Positions 11,792 to 23,125 of a DNA stretch of 64,000 nt are shown piece by piece. The stretch comes from Budorcas taxicolor (taxonomy: Eukaryota > Chordata > Mammalia > Artiodactyla > Bovidae), in NCBI RefSeq assembly GCF_023091745.1, contig NC_068935.1, positions 16,537,775-16,601,774 of the forward strand. The letters run 5' to 3'. The position numbers were made by a program, and so were the translations under genes. The notes under the pieces are model-generated. The model was not told the DNA's origin and did no database searches. It saw nothing but the letters and a program-made list of their open reading frames with translations. Each line of letters begins with the position of its first letter. The stretch's first letter is position 1.

Positions 11792-13099
11792 AAAACCTAT
11801 GGGATGCATCCAAAGCAATCCTAAGAGGGAACTTAATAGCAATACAATCCTACCTCAAGAAACAAGGGTAACATCGATTAGACAACCTAACTTTACACCT
11901 TAACAACTGAAAAAAAAGAAGAACAAAAAAAAATTAGTGCAAGGAAAGAAATCATAAAGATCCAAGCAGAAATAAATGAAAAATAAATGAAAGAAACAAT
12001 AGCAATGATTAATAAAAGTAAAAGCTGGTCCTTTGAGAAGATAAACAAAAAGGACAAGCCTTTAGCCGACTCATCAAGGAAAAAAGAGAGAAGAATGAAG
12101 TCAACAAAATTAGAAATGAAAAAGGAGAGGTAACAACAGACAACACAGAAATACAAAGGATTATAAGAGACTATTATGAACAACTATATGGCTATAAAAT
12201 GGATAACCTGGAAGAAATGGGCAGATTTTTAGAAAAGTTCAATCTTCCAAAACTGAAACAGGAAGAAATAGAAATTATGAACAACCTCAGTACAAGCACT
12301 GAAATTGAAGCTGTGATCAAAAATCTCCCCCAAAACAAAAGCCCAGGACCAGATGGCTTCACAGGAGAATTCTATCAAACATTTAGAGAAAAGCTAATGC
12401 CTACCCTTCTAAAACTCTTTGAAAAAATTGCAGAAGAAGGAACACATCCAAACTCATTCTACGAGGCCACCATCACCCTGTTACCAAAACCAGACAAACA
12501 CAACATAGAAAAAAAGGATACAGGCCGATATCACTGATGAACATAGATGCAAAAATCCTCAACAAAATTTTAGCAAACAGAATTCAGCAAACCATCAAAA
12601 AGCTCATACACCATGATCAAGTTGGGTTTATTCCAAGAATGCAAGGATTCTTCAATACATGCAAATCAACCAATGTGATACACCATATTAACAAATTGAA
12701 AGATAAAAATCATATGATAATCTCAGTAGATGCAGAAAAAGCCTTTGACAAAATTCAGCACCCATTTATGATTAAAACTCTTCAAAAAATGGGCATAGAA
12801 GGAATGTACCTCAACATAGTAAAGGCCATATATGATAAGCCTACAGCAAACATTATTTTCAATGGTGAAAAACCAAAAGCTTTCCCCCTAACATCAGGGA
12901 GAAGACAAGAGTGTCCACTTTCACTACTATTATTCAGCATAGTTCTGGAAGTCCTAGCTACAGCAATCAGAGAAGAAACAGAAATAAAAGGAATATAGTT
13001 CATAAAATAAGTAAAGCTCTCACTGTTTGCAGATGACATGATACTGTACATAGAAAACCCTGAAGACAGTATCAGAGAATTCCTAGAGCTAATAAGTGA

Positions 13100-13199
13100 A
13101 CTCTGGGAGATGGTGATGGACAGGGAGGCCTGGTGTGCTGTGATTCTTGGGGTCACAAAGAGTCAGACACGACTGAGTGACTGAACTGAACTGAACTGA
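13100..13199 (+). mobile_element. Short BovB tail in L1 ORF2
   Basis: About 100 bp of BovB 3' end with CTGAACTGAACTGA at its end. It lies just downstream of the FADDM box. AGTGAA occurs at both junctions and fits a short target duplication; the L1 frame resumes afterwards. Confidence 0.85.
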
Positions 13200-15225
13200 T
13201 TCAGTGAAGTTAGCAAAGTTTCAGGATACAAATTCAATACACAGAAATCATGGCATTTCCACATACTAACAATGCAAAATCAGAAAGAGCAATTAAGGAA
13301 TCAATCCCATTCAGCATTGTAACAAAAAGAATTAAATATCTAGGAATAAACTAACCTAAGGGACAAAAGAACTGTACACAGAAAATTATAAGACACTGAT
13401 GAAAGAAATCAAAGATGACATAAACAGATGGGGAGATATTCCATGTTGATGGGTAGAAAGAATCAATATAGTGAAAATGACTACACTACCAAATGCAATC
13501 TACAGATTCAGTGTGATGCCTATCAAATTACCAATGACATTTTTCATAGAAATAGAACAAAACATTTTATAATTCATATAGAAACACAAAACACCCCAAA
13601 TAGCCAAAATGGTTTTGAGAAAGAAGAATGGAGCTGGAGGAATCAACCTTCCTGACTTCAGATTATACTACAAAGCTACAGTCATTAAGACAGTATGGTA
13701 GTGGCACAAAAACAGGAATACAGACCAATGGAACAAGATAGAAAGCCCAGAAATAAACCCATGCACCTATGGGTACCTTATTTTTGACAAAGGAGGCAAG
13801 AATATACAATGGGGCAAAGACAGCCTCTTCAATAAATGGCACTGAGGAAAACTGGACAGCTACACATAAAAGAATGAAATTAGAACACTTCCTAACACCA
13901 TACACAAAGATAAATTCAAAATGGATTAAAGACCTAAATGTAAGAGCAGAAACTATAAAACTCTTAGAGAAAAACATAAGCAGAACACTCAATGACATAA
14001 ATCAAAGCAAGATCTTCTATGACGCACCTCCTAGAGGAATGGAAATAAAAACAAAAGTAAATAAGTGGGACCTGATTAAACTTAAAACCTTTTGCACAGC
14101 AAAGGAAACTATAAGCAAGGTTCAAGGACAACCCTCAGAACAGGAGAAAATAATAGCAAATGAAACAACTGACAAAGGATTCATTTCCAAAATATACAAC
14201 TCAATGCCAGAAAAACAAACATCCCAATCCAAAAGTGGGAAAAATACCTAAAGAGACATTTCTCCAAAGAAGACATAGGGATGGATGGCTAACAAACACA
14301 TGATAAGATGCTCAACATCACTCATTATTAGAGAAATGCAAAACAAATGGCCATCAGAATGGCCATCAACAAAAAGTCTACAAACAATAAATGCTGGAGA
14401 GGGTGTGGAGAAAAGGGAACGCTCTTGCACTGTTGGTGGGGATGTAAATTGATACAGTCACTATGGAAGACAGTATGGAGATTCCTTAAAAAACTAGGAA
14501 TAAAACCACCATATGACCCAGCAATCCCTCACCTAGGCATATACCCTGAGGAAACCAAAATTGAAAAAGACACATGTATCCCATTGTTCACTGCATCACT
14601 ATTTACCATAGCTAAAACATGGAAGCAACCTAGATGCCCATTGACAGATGAATGGATAAAGAAGTTGTGGTATATATACACTCAGCCATAAAAAGAATGC
14701 ATTTGAGTCAGTTGTGATGAGGTGTGTGAACCTAGAACCTATTATACAGAGTGAAGTGAGTCAGAAAGAGATAAATATCATATTCTAATGCACATATATG
14801 GAATCTAGTAAAATGGTACTGAAGAATTTATTTACAGGGCAGCAATGGAGAAACAGACATAGAGAATAGACTTATGGACATGGGGAGAGGGGAGGAGAGG
14901 GTGAGATGTATGGAAAGAGTAACATGGAAACTTACATTACCATATGTAAAATAGATTGCCAACAGGAATTTGCTGTATGGCTCAGGAAACTCAAACAGGG
15001 GCTCTGTATCAATCTAGAGGGATGGGATGGGGAGGGAGATGGGAGGGAGGTCTAAAAGGGAGGGGATATATGGATACCTATGGCTGATTCATGTTGAGGT
15101 TTGACAGAAAACAGCAAAATTCTGTTAAGCAATTATTCTTCAATAAAAAAATAAATTAAAACGAAAAAAATAATTATCCTTCTAGATAACTGTGCACTAT
15201 CAAAATTTACTGCCATAAAGTTGTG

Positions 15226-16497
15226 CATCAGTTCAGTTCAGTCGCTCAGTTGTGTCCGACTCCTTGTGACCCCATGAATCGCAGCGCACCAGGCCTCCCT
15301 GTCCATCACCAACTCCCGGAGTTCACTCGTCTTCATCGAGTCAGTGATACCATCCAGCCATCTCATCCTCGGTCGTCCCCTTCTCCTCCTGCCCCCAATC
15401 CCTCCCAGCATCACAGTCTTTTCCAATGAGTCAACTCTCTGCATGAGGTGGCCCAAGTACTGGACTTTCAGCTTTAGCATCATTCCTTCCAAAGAAATCC
15501 CAGGGCTGATCTCCTTCAGAATGGACTGGTAGGATCTCCTTGCAGTCCAAGGGACTCCCAAGAGTCTTCTCCAACACCACAGTTCAAAAGCATCAATTCT
15601 TCGGCGCTCAGCTTTCTTCACAGCCCAACTCTCACATCCATACATGACCACAGGAAAAACCATAGCCTTGACTAGACGAACCTTTGTTGACAAAGGAATG
15701 TCTCTGCTTTGCAACATGCTATCTAAGTTGGTCATAACTTTTCTCCCAAGGAGTAAGCATCTTTTAATTTCATGGCTACAGTCACTATCTGCAGTGATTT
15801 TGGAGCGCAAAAAAACAAAGTCTGACACTGTTTCCACTGTTTCCCCATCTATTTCCCATGAAGTGATGGGACCCGATGCCATGATCTTCATTTTCTGAAT
15901 GTTGAGCTTTAAGCCAACTTTTTCACTCTCCTCTTTCACTTTCATCAAGAGGCTTTTTAGTTCCTCTTCACTCTCTGCCATAAGGGTGGTGTTATCTGCA
16001 TATCTGAGGTTATTGATATTTCTCCCAGCAATCTTGTCCAGCTTGTGTTTCTTCCAGTCCAGCGTTTCTCATGATGTACTCTGCATATAAGTTAAATAAG
16101 CAGGGTGACAATGAACAGCCTTGACACACTCCTTTTCTTATTTGGAACCAGTCTGTTGTTCCATGTCCAGTTCTAACTGTTGCTTCCTGACCTGCATATA
16201 GGTTTCTCAAGAGGCAGGTCAGGTGGTCTGGTATTCCCATCTCTTGAAGAATTTTCCACAGTTTCTTGTGATCCACACAGTCAAAGGCTTTGGCATAGTC
16301 AATAAAGCAGAAATAGATTGTCTTCTGGAACTCTCTTGCCTTTTCCATGATCCAGCGCATGTTGGCAATTTGATCTCTGGTTCCTCTGCCTTTTCTAAAA
16401 CCAGCTTGAACATCTGGAAGTTCATGGTTCATGTATTGCTGAAGCCTGGCTTGGAGAATTTTGAGCATGACTTTACTAGCATGTGAGCATACCACCT
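15226..16497 (-). mobile_element. BovB LINE, 5'-truncated, well preserved
   Basis: About 1.27 kb on the reverse strand. It includes the complete 3' end (CAGTTCAGTTCAGTCGCTCA) and most of the reverse transcriptase. Long open stretches remain, so it is younger than the copy at 985-4085. It is inserted in the ancient L1, just 3' of the ruminant L1. Confidence 0.92.
15238..16495 (-). pseudogene. BovB reverse transcriptase pseudogene with two long open pieces
   Basis: The N-terminal open piece (16010-16495, 161 aa) has motif A CFIDYAKAFDCVDHKK and motif B GVCQGCSLSPCLFNLYAEYI. The C-terminal piece (15238-15981, 247 aa) runs from MAESEEELKS to the normal end. Between them the frame shifts (near 16030-16050), and the catalytic box reads RYADNTTLM, so the second Asp of YADD is Asn. 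Either change would inactivate the enzyme. Confidence 0.9.
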
Positions 16498-16511
16498 TTA
16501 TTATATATTTT

Positions 16512-16853
16512 TTAAAGAATTGTATTTATTATTTTTGCTGTGCTGGGTCTTTGTTGCTGCATGGGCTTTTCTCCAGCTGCAGTGAGGAGGGCCTACTCTA
16601 CATTGCAGTGTGCAGGCTTCTCATTGTAGTGGATTCTCCTGTTTCAGAACACAGGCTATAGGGCACATGGGCTTCAGTAGTTGTGGCATGTGGCCTCATA
16701 GCTGCAGCTCCTGGGCTCTAGAGCACAGGCTCAGTAGTTGTGGTGCATGGGCTTAGCTGCTCCATGGCATGTGGGATCTTTCCATAACAGGGACCAAACC
16801 TGTGTCTCCTGCATTGGCAGGTAGATTCTTTACCACTGAGCTACCAGAGAAGC
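16512..16853 (-). mobile_element. CHR-1-type SINE
   Basis: Reverse-strand CHR SINE: a T-rich left end, then GCTGTGCTGGGTCTTTGTTG, and ending in the tRNA head GATTCTTTACCACTGAGC. It lies inside the ancient L1. Confidence 0.8.
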
Positions 16854-17565
16854 CTCATTATTGTATTTTTGATATTACATCTGTATTTTTATCCTCTTTT
16901 TAAAAAAATTACTCATATTGATTATTTGATTATGACCTTATTCTCCTGTCAGAGGTTTCCAGTTTTATTATTCTTTTCAAAGAATCAACTTTTGATTTTA
17001 ACGATGCTTTCCACTGCATCTTTGTTTGCTATCTCATTAATTTCTGCTCATATTTTAATTTTCTTCAACATTTCAGATTTATTCTATTTTTTATAACTTC
17101 TTTTAAGGGCCTATACTATTAATTTTCAGCCTTTCATTGTTATAAGCATTGAACACTGTATGTTTTCTTCTCTACATACCTTTTACTATATCCCACAGTT
17201 TTGATATGTGGAATTTTAATAATTCAGTTTCAATGTTTAATTTGCATTTATGATTACTTTTTGAATGTATGATTTTAATGTCTAAATGCAAGAGGATTAA
17301 AATTTTTTGTTATTGATTAACTTAATTTCAATGTGGGTAGAACACATGCTCTGTGGATATAGACCTCTTTGAATTCTGTTGTGATTTGCTTTAGGGCACA
17401 AGACATGGTCAACTTTCATGTATGTTTCATGTGTGTTTGAGAAGAATGTATATTCTCTAATTGTTGGGTATAGTGTTCTTTATATTAATACATTCATTAT
17501 CTCAAGGTTGTTAACTAGGTTGTTCAAATATTCTACAGCTTTTCTAATTTTTTATCTGCTTTAAG

Positions 17566-17766
17566 GATAGTGAAAGTGAAAGTCACTCAGTTATATCTGA
17601 CTCTGCGACCCCATGGACTATACAGTCTATGGAATTCTCCAGGCCAAAATACTGGAGTGGGTAGCCTTTCCCTTCTCCGGGGGATCTTCCCAACCCAGGG
17701 ATCAAACCCAGGTCTCTTGTGTTGCAGGTGGATCCTTTACCAGCTTAGCAACAAGGGAAGCCACTT
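17566..17766 (-). mobile_element. Bov-tA SINE
   Basis: Reverse copy with the GTGAAAGTGAAAGTCACTCA start and the tRNA head at the right. It splits the endonuclease part of the ancient L1. Confidence 0.85.
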
Positions 17767-18255
17767 CAAGTATAATATCAATAATTGAGGGCAGTGCTTT
17801 GAAATCTCCCTGTAAGATGACAGAGTTGTTAATTTCTTCTTATATTAGTATTAAACTTGGCATTTCATTGTGAGTGGTAAGTGATCTGCTACCAGTTTTC
17901 CAACCCTATCTTTCTATCTCTGTCTCTTTTTCCCTCATCCTGTTTTGTATATGTTGTGCTTCCTGAATATGCTGATTCATGTATTTCAGCAGTTCTGGAA
18001 AATTCTCAGTGATTATATCAACAAATAGTGCCTCTCTTCAATTCCCTCTACTCTTCCTTCTGAGGCACTAATTAGATATAACTCAAGTGTTCACATTCTG
18101 TACTCCATCTCTCTCTATTTTTAAAAATATATTCTATCTCCTTGTATTTTTGTCTCTATTGTAGGTAATTCTTCTAGATTTTCTTCTAGCTTACCAATTC
18201 TTTCTTCACTTGTAGCCTGAGGTATTATTTTAACCAGTCACTGCATTTCTTATTT

Positions 18256-19107
18256 CAATAAATACATTGCTCATTTCTAATAAATAAGTTCTATTTAATT
18301 GACTAGAATACAGGATTTCCACCAATGGAGGGGAAGCTGGGAGCTTTCAGGATAATAATTCAATAAATAAGCACAATTATTTTATTTTTAATAGACCAAT
18401 TATACCTTATTTTAATAAAGAAAAATAATGACTTGCAGAACCACTTCATTTTTAACTTTTAAATGTATATATATTATTAATCCATTCCAATCAGAACTAT
18501 AACATTAATCATCTTTATATGCTTGACTTCCAGGAATTTATTTCCTTTGCTGATAGCTCATAAACCTGATATAAATTTAGTGCTTAATTATTGGCATGGG
18601 ATGGAGGAGAGACAGAAGCAATTACCCTCATATGTAGATTATCCTTTTCCCAGGTTTTCAGAAGAAACATTGACCAACAAGCTACCGAAAGTTTTAGTTT
18701 GTAGAAATTTCATCACTAAGTAATGGTGATTATCAATTCATCTCATGTGTCATATGTGATGAGTGAAAACGTTGAATGGCAGAAGCCCACTGAAGAACAA
18801 TGGCTTCTAATTGCTCATTTGATCATATCCAAACTCAAGAGTACACTATTTAAGAATCTTTTATTTAGCCTTGTCTCAGTACCCAATACCTCATCTGGCA
18901 GGCATTTCCTAGCAAATATAAATTCCAATGTCCCATCTATTGGCTCATGCTTAGCACTATGTGATGATTTAATGATGTTGAAGTGAATGACACAGAACTG
19001 AACACTGGCCATATATCATTACCAATTTTTCAATGTTGATCTCATTCCTTGTTTTCACCAAAAGTAGAATTTGAGCCATTAAATTAATCCCACATATTTT
19101 GGTTTTT
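18256..19107. other. Intronic DNA without recognised features
   Basis: A/T-rich, no repeat family recognised. Open frames of 66 and 87 codons here have no recognisable motif. Confidence 0.5.
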
Positions 19108-19243
19108 GATTTTATTTATTTATTTATTTATTTAAATGTTTATTTTTACTTTATTTTACTTTAGAATACTGTATTGGTTTTGCCATACATTGACATGAAT
19201 CCACCACGGGTGTACATGCGTTCCCAAACATGAACCCCCTCAA
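19108..19243 (-). mobile_element. Ruminant L1 3' end with (TTTA)n tail
   Basis: TTTATTTATTTATTTATTTA followed by reversed L1-BT 3' text (CTGTATTGGTTTTGCCATAC, CCACGGGTGTACATG). Strongly 5'-truncated. Confidence 0.8.
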
Positions 19244-19682
19244 ATCAGTCCTTTAGAGAAGTGTTTGCCAAATGCTCTTTTTTTTTTTTAAACAGTAAGG
19301 TCCTTGCTCACCCCTACCCAAATCATTCACCCCCACACAGAGTAGAAATGAAGGTGCTCTAGTTAAGCATGCAGCTAGTGAAGCATGTTCTAGCATGAGT
19401 GAAGTAGCCGCACAGCCTCTTCCTTGCAGCAGTCTCAACAGAGCTTCTCAGACCCTGGCACATTGAGGAACAGTTTGAAATCCACTATTATCTTTAAGTA
19501 TGTTGTAAAGTGCTTGAGGTCAGGGCCCTCTTATATTTAGCATGGACAGGAAACATTTGTTAAATATTAATGTTGTACCAGTATTCTATTCTCGGATCTG
19601 TTCTTTTTATTCCATATGTTTTCCTTGAGTAAGCTCATCCATTCTTATAGTTTGAACTACCATCATTATACCCATTATTTAC

Positions 19683-19689
<7 letters not shown>

Positions 19690-19726
<37 letters not shown>

Positions 19727-19728
19727 TG
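19690..19728. repeat. (TA)n microsatellite
   Basis: Pure AT repeat, then TGTATATAT, next to a reversed BovB piece, the same arrangement as at 8439. Confidence 0.9.
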
Positions 19729-19731
19729 TTT

Positions 19732-19885
19732 TTCGTTCAGTCGTTAAGTTGTGTCAGACTCTTTGCAATCCCATGGACTGTAGTACGCCAGGTTCCCTGT
19801 CCTTCACTATCTCCTGGAGTTTTCTCAGATTCATGTCCATTGAGTTGGTGATGCTATCTAACCATCTCATCCTCTGCATATTTCA
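19732..19885 (-). mobile_element. BovB 3' fragment
   Basis: Reverse-strand BovB end (TCGTTCAGTCGTTAAGTTGT ... CATCTCATCCTCTGCAT), diverged. Confidence 0.8.
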
Positions 19886-19954
19886 AGCATCAAACCTCTA
19901 CCAAGAACTAGTACATCCAACTATCTCATTATTATCTCCACTTGCACAGATCAA

Positions 19955-20575
19955 GGGACACTGGGCACCTCAAACTTAAAACATCCCAAACGGATGTCAA
20001 GTCTAATTCCTCCTAAATCTCTCCCTCTTCATATATTGAATCAATCATTGCCATCACTAGACACCTAAGATGCGAGGTTTCCTGAGTAATTCATCTTTTT
20101 CTCATCCCATGTGCACCAAATAAAAAATACTATCAGTTTTATCTCCAAAATATCTCTTGTGAATCTGTTTTTTCCACTCCACTTCTACAATTCTTGCCCT
20201 GGTTCCTGCCCTTATCACGTTTTACTCACTGTACAACTCAGAAAAACTGTCACCCAATCATTCTACTAGGCACCTAGTATCCACCTTTATGCTAGAATTT
20301 TCAAGCAGATCATTATCACTTAGATGATACATTTCAGGCTTCCTATGTTATTCAAGATCCTTCTTGATCTGGCACTTGCCTATCCTGGGTTTGTTTTTCA
20401 TTGATTTCTACCTGGCACATGATGTTTTTCTAACACTGAACTGTTTGGAGTTTTCCAAACACACCAGGCTGGCTTTTGCCTTGGTTCTATGCTCAGTTCA
20501 GCAACTGCTTTAGTCTTTCTTTCCATCTTCACCTTTTTCCCTGGAAAACTCTTTTCTATCTTTTAGGATGTCCTA
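19955..20575 (+). mobile_element. L2 LINE fragment
   Basis: Diverged L2-like text on the plus strand: CACCTCAAACTTAAAACATC, CAAGATCCTTCTTGATCTGG, CCAAACACACCAGGCTGGC, in the order expected for the L2 3' part. Confidence 0.65.
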
Positions 20576-20635
20576 GCAGCAGCAGCATGGAGACTTAATT
20601 AAGTGCTTCTCTCCTCTTTGCTTTCATAATATTCT

Positions 20636-20842
20636 TTGCATATTTCAAATAGTGAAATTTGCTCAATCGTGTCTGACTCTCTGTGACCCCATGGACCATA
20701 CAGTTCATGGAATTTTCCAGGCCAGAATACTGGAGTGGGTCGCCATTTCCTTCTTCAGGGGATCTTCCCAACTCAGGGATCGAACCCAGGTTTCCTGCAT
20801 TGTAGGCAGATTCTTTACCATCTGAGCCACCAGGGAAGCCCA
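20636..20842 (-). mobile_element. Bov-tA SINE
   Basis: Reverse complete copy ending at the right with CCACCAGGGAAGCCC. Confidence 0.87.
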
Positions 20843-21065
20843 AGCAGAATGCTATGCAATAAATGCAATGGAAATCTGTCTGTGTGTCTGTTTCCCCTGC
20901 TAGATGTTTAACTCCTTGAGGGCACGGACTGATCATGGTGGTGGTAATGATTGTGGTTACAGGGTATTGTGGAAGAAAGGAAGGCAACAGTCATCTCTGT
21001 AAGGAATGGCAGCCTAAATTTGCCTGCTGGATTTTTAAGTACAGGTGGTATTAATATATAGCTAG

Positions 21066-21492
21066 TAGTCATGTACAGATGTGAGAGTTGGACCATAAAG
21101 AATGTTAAGTGCTGAAGAATTGATGCTTTCGATTGTGGTGCTGGAGAAGACTCTTGAGAGTCCCTTGGACAGCAAGAAGATCAAACCAGTCAATCCTAAA
21201 GGAAGTCAACTCTGAATATTCATTGGAACAACTGATACCAAAGCTCCAATACTTTGGCCACCTGATACGAAGAGCTGACTCATTGGAAAAGACCCTGATG
21301 CTGGGAAAGAATGAAGGCAGGAGGAGAAAGGGGTGATAGAGGATGAGACGGTTGAATGGCATCACCGACTCAATGGACATGACTTTGAGCAAACTCTGGG
21401 AGACGGTGAAGGACACAGAAGCATGGCATGCTGCAGTTCATGGGGTCGCAACAAGATGGACATGATCTAGCGATGGAACAACAACAACAATT
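21066..21492 (+). mobile_element. BovB 3' fragment with CAA tail
   Basis: 5'-truncated BovB of about 430 bp ending in GAACAACAACAACAA instead of the commoner CTGAA tail. It contains stops in the frame. Confidence 0.85.
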
Positions 21493-22073
21493 AAGGGTTT
21501 ATGGCATCTGTGATTTTAGTACCAGAAACCTCAATTCTAGCAGTGAATTATATGTAATCAAATGGCTTTGACTATGCTATGACTGCTAATGACTTTTAGA
21601 TGGCTGGTAATTTTTACAATCAGAAACTGCCAAGCCTAAAATCAAATGTTTCTTGCCTCTCCTATTAGTGCTAAAATGCAAGCTCTCAGGAGGGCCCCAA
21701 ACTGGTTTGAGAAGGAGGGCCAGTGACCTCTTAGTGACTGTTGAACAGGAGTAACTTGTTTTCCTTCTGTAGTGGATATTAAGTCCTTCAAAATCTGAAG
21801 GTTCTAAATGAGAAGTTGAGGATCTCCTTACCTATGTAAAAGTCGGGACACTCAATTAAGGAGATCATAAAAGAATACCAATGTTGGATAAAATTGAGTG
21901 GAAGACCAAGAAGAAAATTTAATTTTATGTGGGAAGGGGTTTAGGGGTGTTGGGATGTTCTTTCAAGTCCAGTGAAGTGAACTTGAATAGAGTTGTTCAA
22001 AATAGTTTTTGAACATCTGCTATCTTAGGCACTATAAAGAATACACAGATAAATAAAATATAGCCTCTGGGGA
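21493..22073. other. Intronic DNA without recognised features
   Basis: No repeat or coding signature recognised. Confidence 0.45.
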
Positions 22074-22187
22074 CTTCCCTGGCGGCCCAGTGGTTGGGAC
22101 TCTGTACTTCCAATGCAAGAGGTGTAGGTTCAATCCCTCGTCAGGGAACTAAGATCCTGCATACTGTGCAATGTGGCCAAAAAAGTA
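22074..22187 (+). mobile_element. CHR-type tRNA SINE
   Basis: GGGGACTTCCCTGGCGGCCC head, GGTTCAATCCCTCGTCAGG B-box region and GGCCAAAAAAG end. Confidence 0.85.
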
Positions 22188-22289
22188 TCTATAGCCTCTG
22201 TTTTTGAAGAGCTCATAATCTATCAGGCAAGACTTCACAGAAACCTAATCAGATGTCTAGACCAGTGCTTTCCAAACTGTGTACTATAG

Positions 22290-22744
22290 CATGGGTCCCC
22301 AAACCCAGGGCCATAGACTGGTACCAGATCATGGCATGTTAGGAACCAGGCCACCACACAGCAGGAGGTGAGCAGTGGCTAAGCTAGTGAAGCTTCATCT
22401 GTATTTAGTCACTCCCAATCACTCACATTTCAGCCTGAGTGCTGCCTCCTGTCAGGATCAGCAACAGCATTAGATTCTCAGAGGAGCATGAACCCTACTG
22501 TGAACTGTGCACGCAAGGGATCTAGGTTGTGTGCTTCTCAGGAGAGTCTAAAGATTGATGATCTAATCAAGCATTATGGTGTGTTGTATAATTATTTCAT
22601 TATATGGCACAATGTAATAATGATGGAAATAAAGTACATAATAAATGCAATGTGCTTGAATCATCCCCACCCCCTACCCCTATCTGTGGAAAAATTGTCT
22701 TCCATGAAACCAGTCCCTGGTGCCAAAAATGTTGGGGACTGCTG
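22290..22744. mobile_element. hAT-type non-autonomous DNA transposon
   Basis: Ends are CATGGGTCCCCAA and TTGGGGACTGCTG, an imperfect inverted pair. An exact 8-bp duplication TACTATAG flanks it at 22282-22289 and 22745-22752, diagnostic of the hAT superfamily. The 455-bp interior has no transposase frame. Confidence 0.88.
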
Positions 22745-22944
22745 TACTATAGAACCTAGAGTGAGTATTTGACAGAGATGGACATTTAAAATGAAGCATT
22801 TTATGATGTTGTAAGATACATTGGAAAAGGTGTTTCCTACCAAACAGAGAAGATGCAAGGACCTAAGGAATATATTGAATAATTCTATCACTATATAATT
22901 TAAGGAATTCAAGCAGATGCTGCTGGTGGTGGTGATCACAACAG

Positions 22945-23125
22945 TGCTAGTTAGTATACACTAATTGCTTGCTATGTTCCAGGCATTCTGAAAAGTCTGC
23001 AAAATTCTTCAAAGGTCTTTACATACATTATCTTATGTTCTCTCATAAACTCTTGAGCTAGGTACTATTATACAAACAGAAACCAAGGTTCAGAGAAGTG
23101 AAGTAGCTTATACAAGTCCATACAC
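22945..23125 (-). mobile_element. MIR SINE
   Basis: Reverse MIR-like text: ATGTTCCAGGCATTCTG, GAGCTAGGTACTATTATAC, GGTTCAGAGAAGTGAAGTAG. Confidence 0.65.

Larger units (their letters stand above)
11265..14691 (+). pseudogene. L1 ORF2 (endonuclease/reverse transcriptase) pseudogene
   Basis: Begins MAIGTYTPIITLNVNCLSAL. In the endonuclease the usual QETH box reads QKIH, so the catalytic Glu is Lys, and a stop follows near 11438. Most of the remaining endonuclease and linker is missing, with a reversed BovB piece in its place (11541-11791). The reverse transcriptase is readable from 12199: KSPGPDGFTGEFYQ, motif A ISVDAEKAFDKI, motif B altered to RQECPLSLLLF, and the catalytic FADDM near 13028. 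A BovB tail sits just after it. The C-terminal Cys/His motif (CWRGCGEKGTLLHCWWGC) is intact near 14391-14445. Several frameshifts. Confidence 0.88.
6109..15168 (+). mobile_element. Full-length ruminant L1 (L1-BT type) with nested insertions
   Basis: Starts GAAAGAACAAGATGGCGGAG, a typical L1 5' end, and finishes in an A-rich tail (AATAAAAAAATAAATTAAAA). It is flanked by a perfect 17-bp duplication (AATAATTATCCTTCTAG at 6092-6108 and 15169-15185), so both ends are original. In order it holds a long leader, ORF1, ORF2 and a 3' untranslated region with a G-rich part near 14880-15070. It is interrupted by Bov-tA/Bov-A2 (7150-7585), BovB and Bov-tA (8491-8972), an internal BovB piece (11541-11791) and a BovB tail (13100-13199). 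Both reading frames are broken. Confidence 0.93.
4091..18255 (-). mobile_element. Ancient L1 (L1M-type), reverse strand, split into several pieces
   Basis: Pieces at 4091-4264, 5741-6108, 15186-15225, 16498-17565 and 17767-18255 read in order as one L1 on the minus strand. Left to right they give reverse transcriptase (HHINRFK, then HDxxGxIPGMQ), the FYQTF region, the upstream ORF2 linker (SKVDSLKRIIK-like), endonuclease, and finally an ORF1/5'-like part (17885-18255). Later elements separate them: Tigger1, a full-length ruminant L1, BovB, a CHR SINE and Bov-tA. All coding capacity is lost. The exact subfamily needs a repeat library. Confidence 0.75.
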
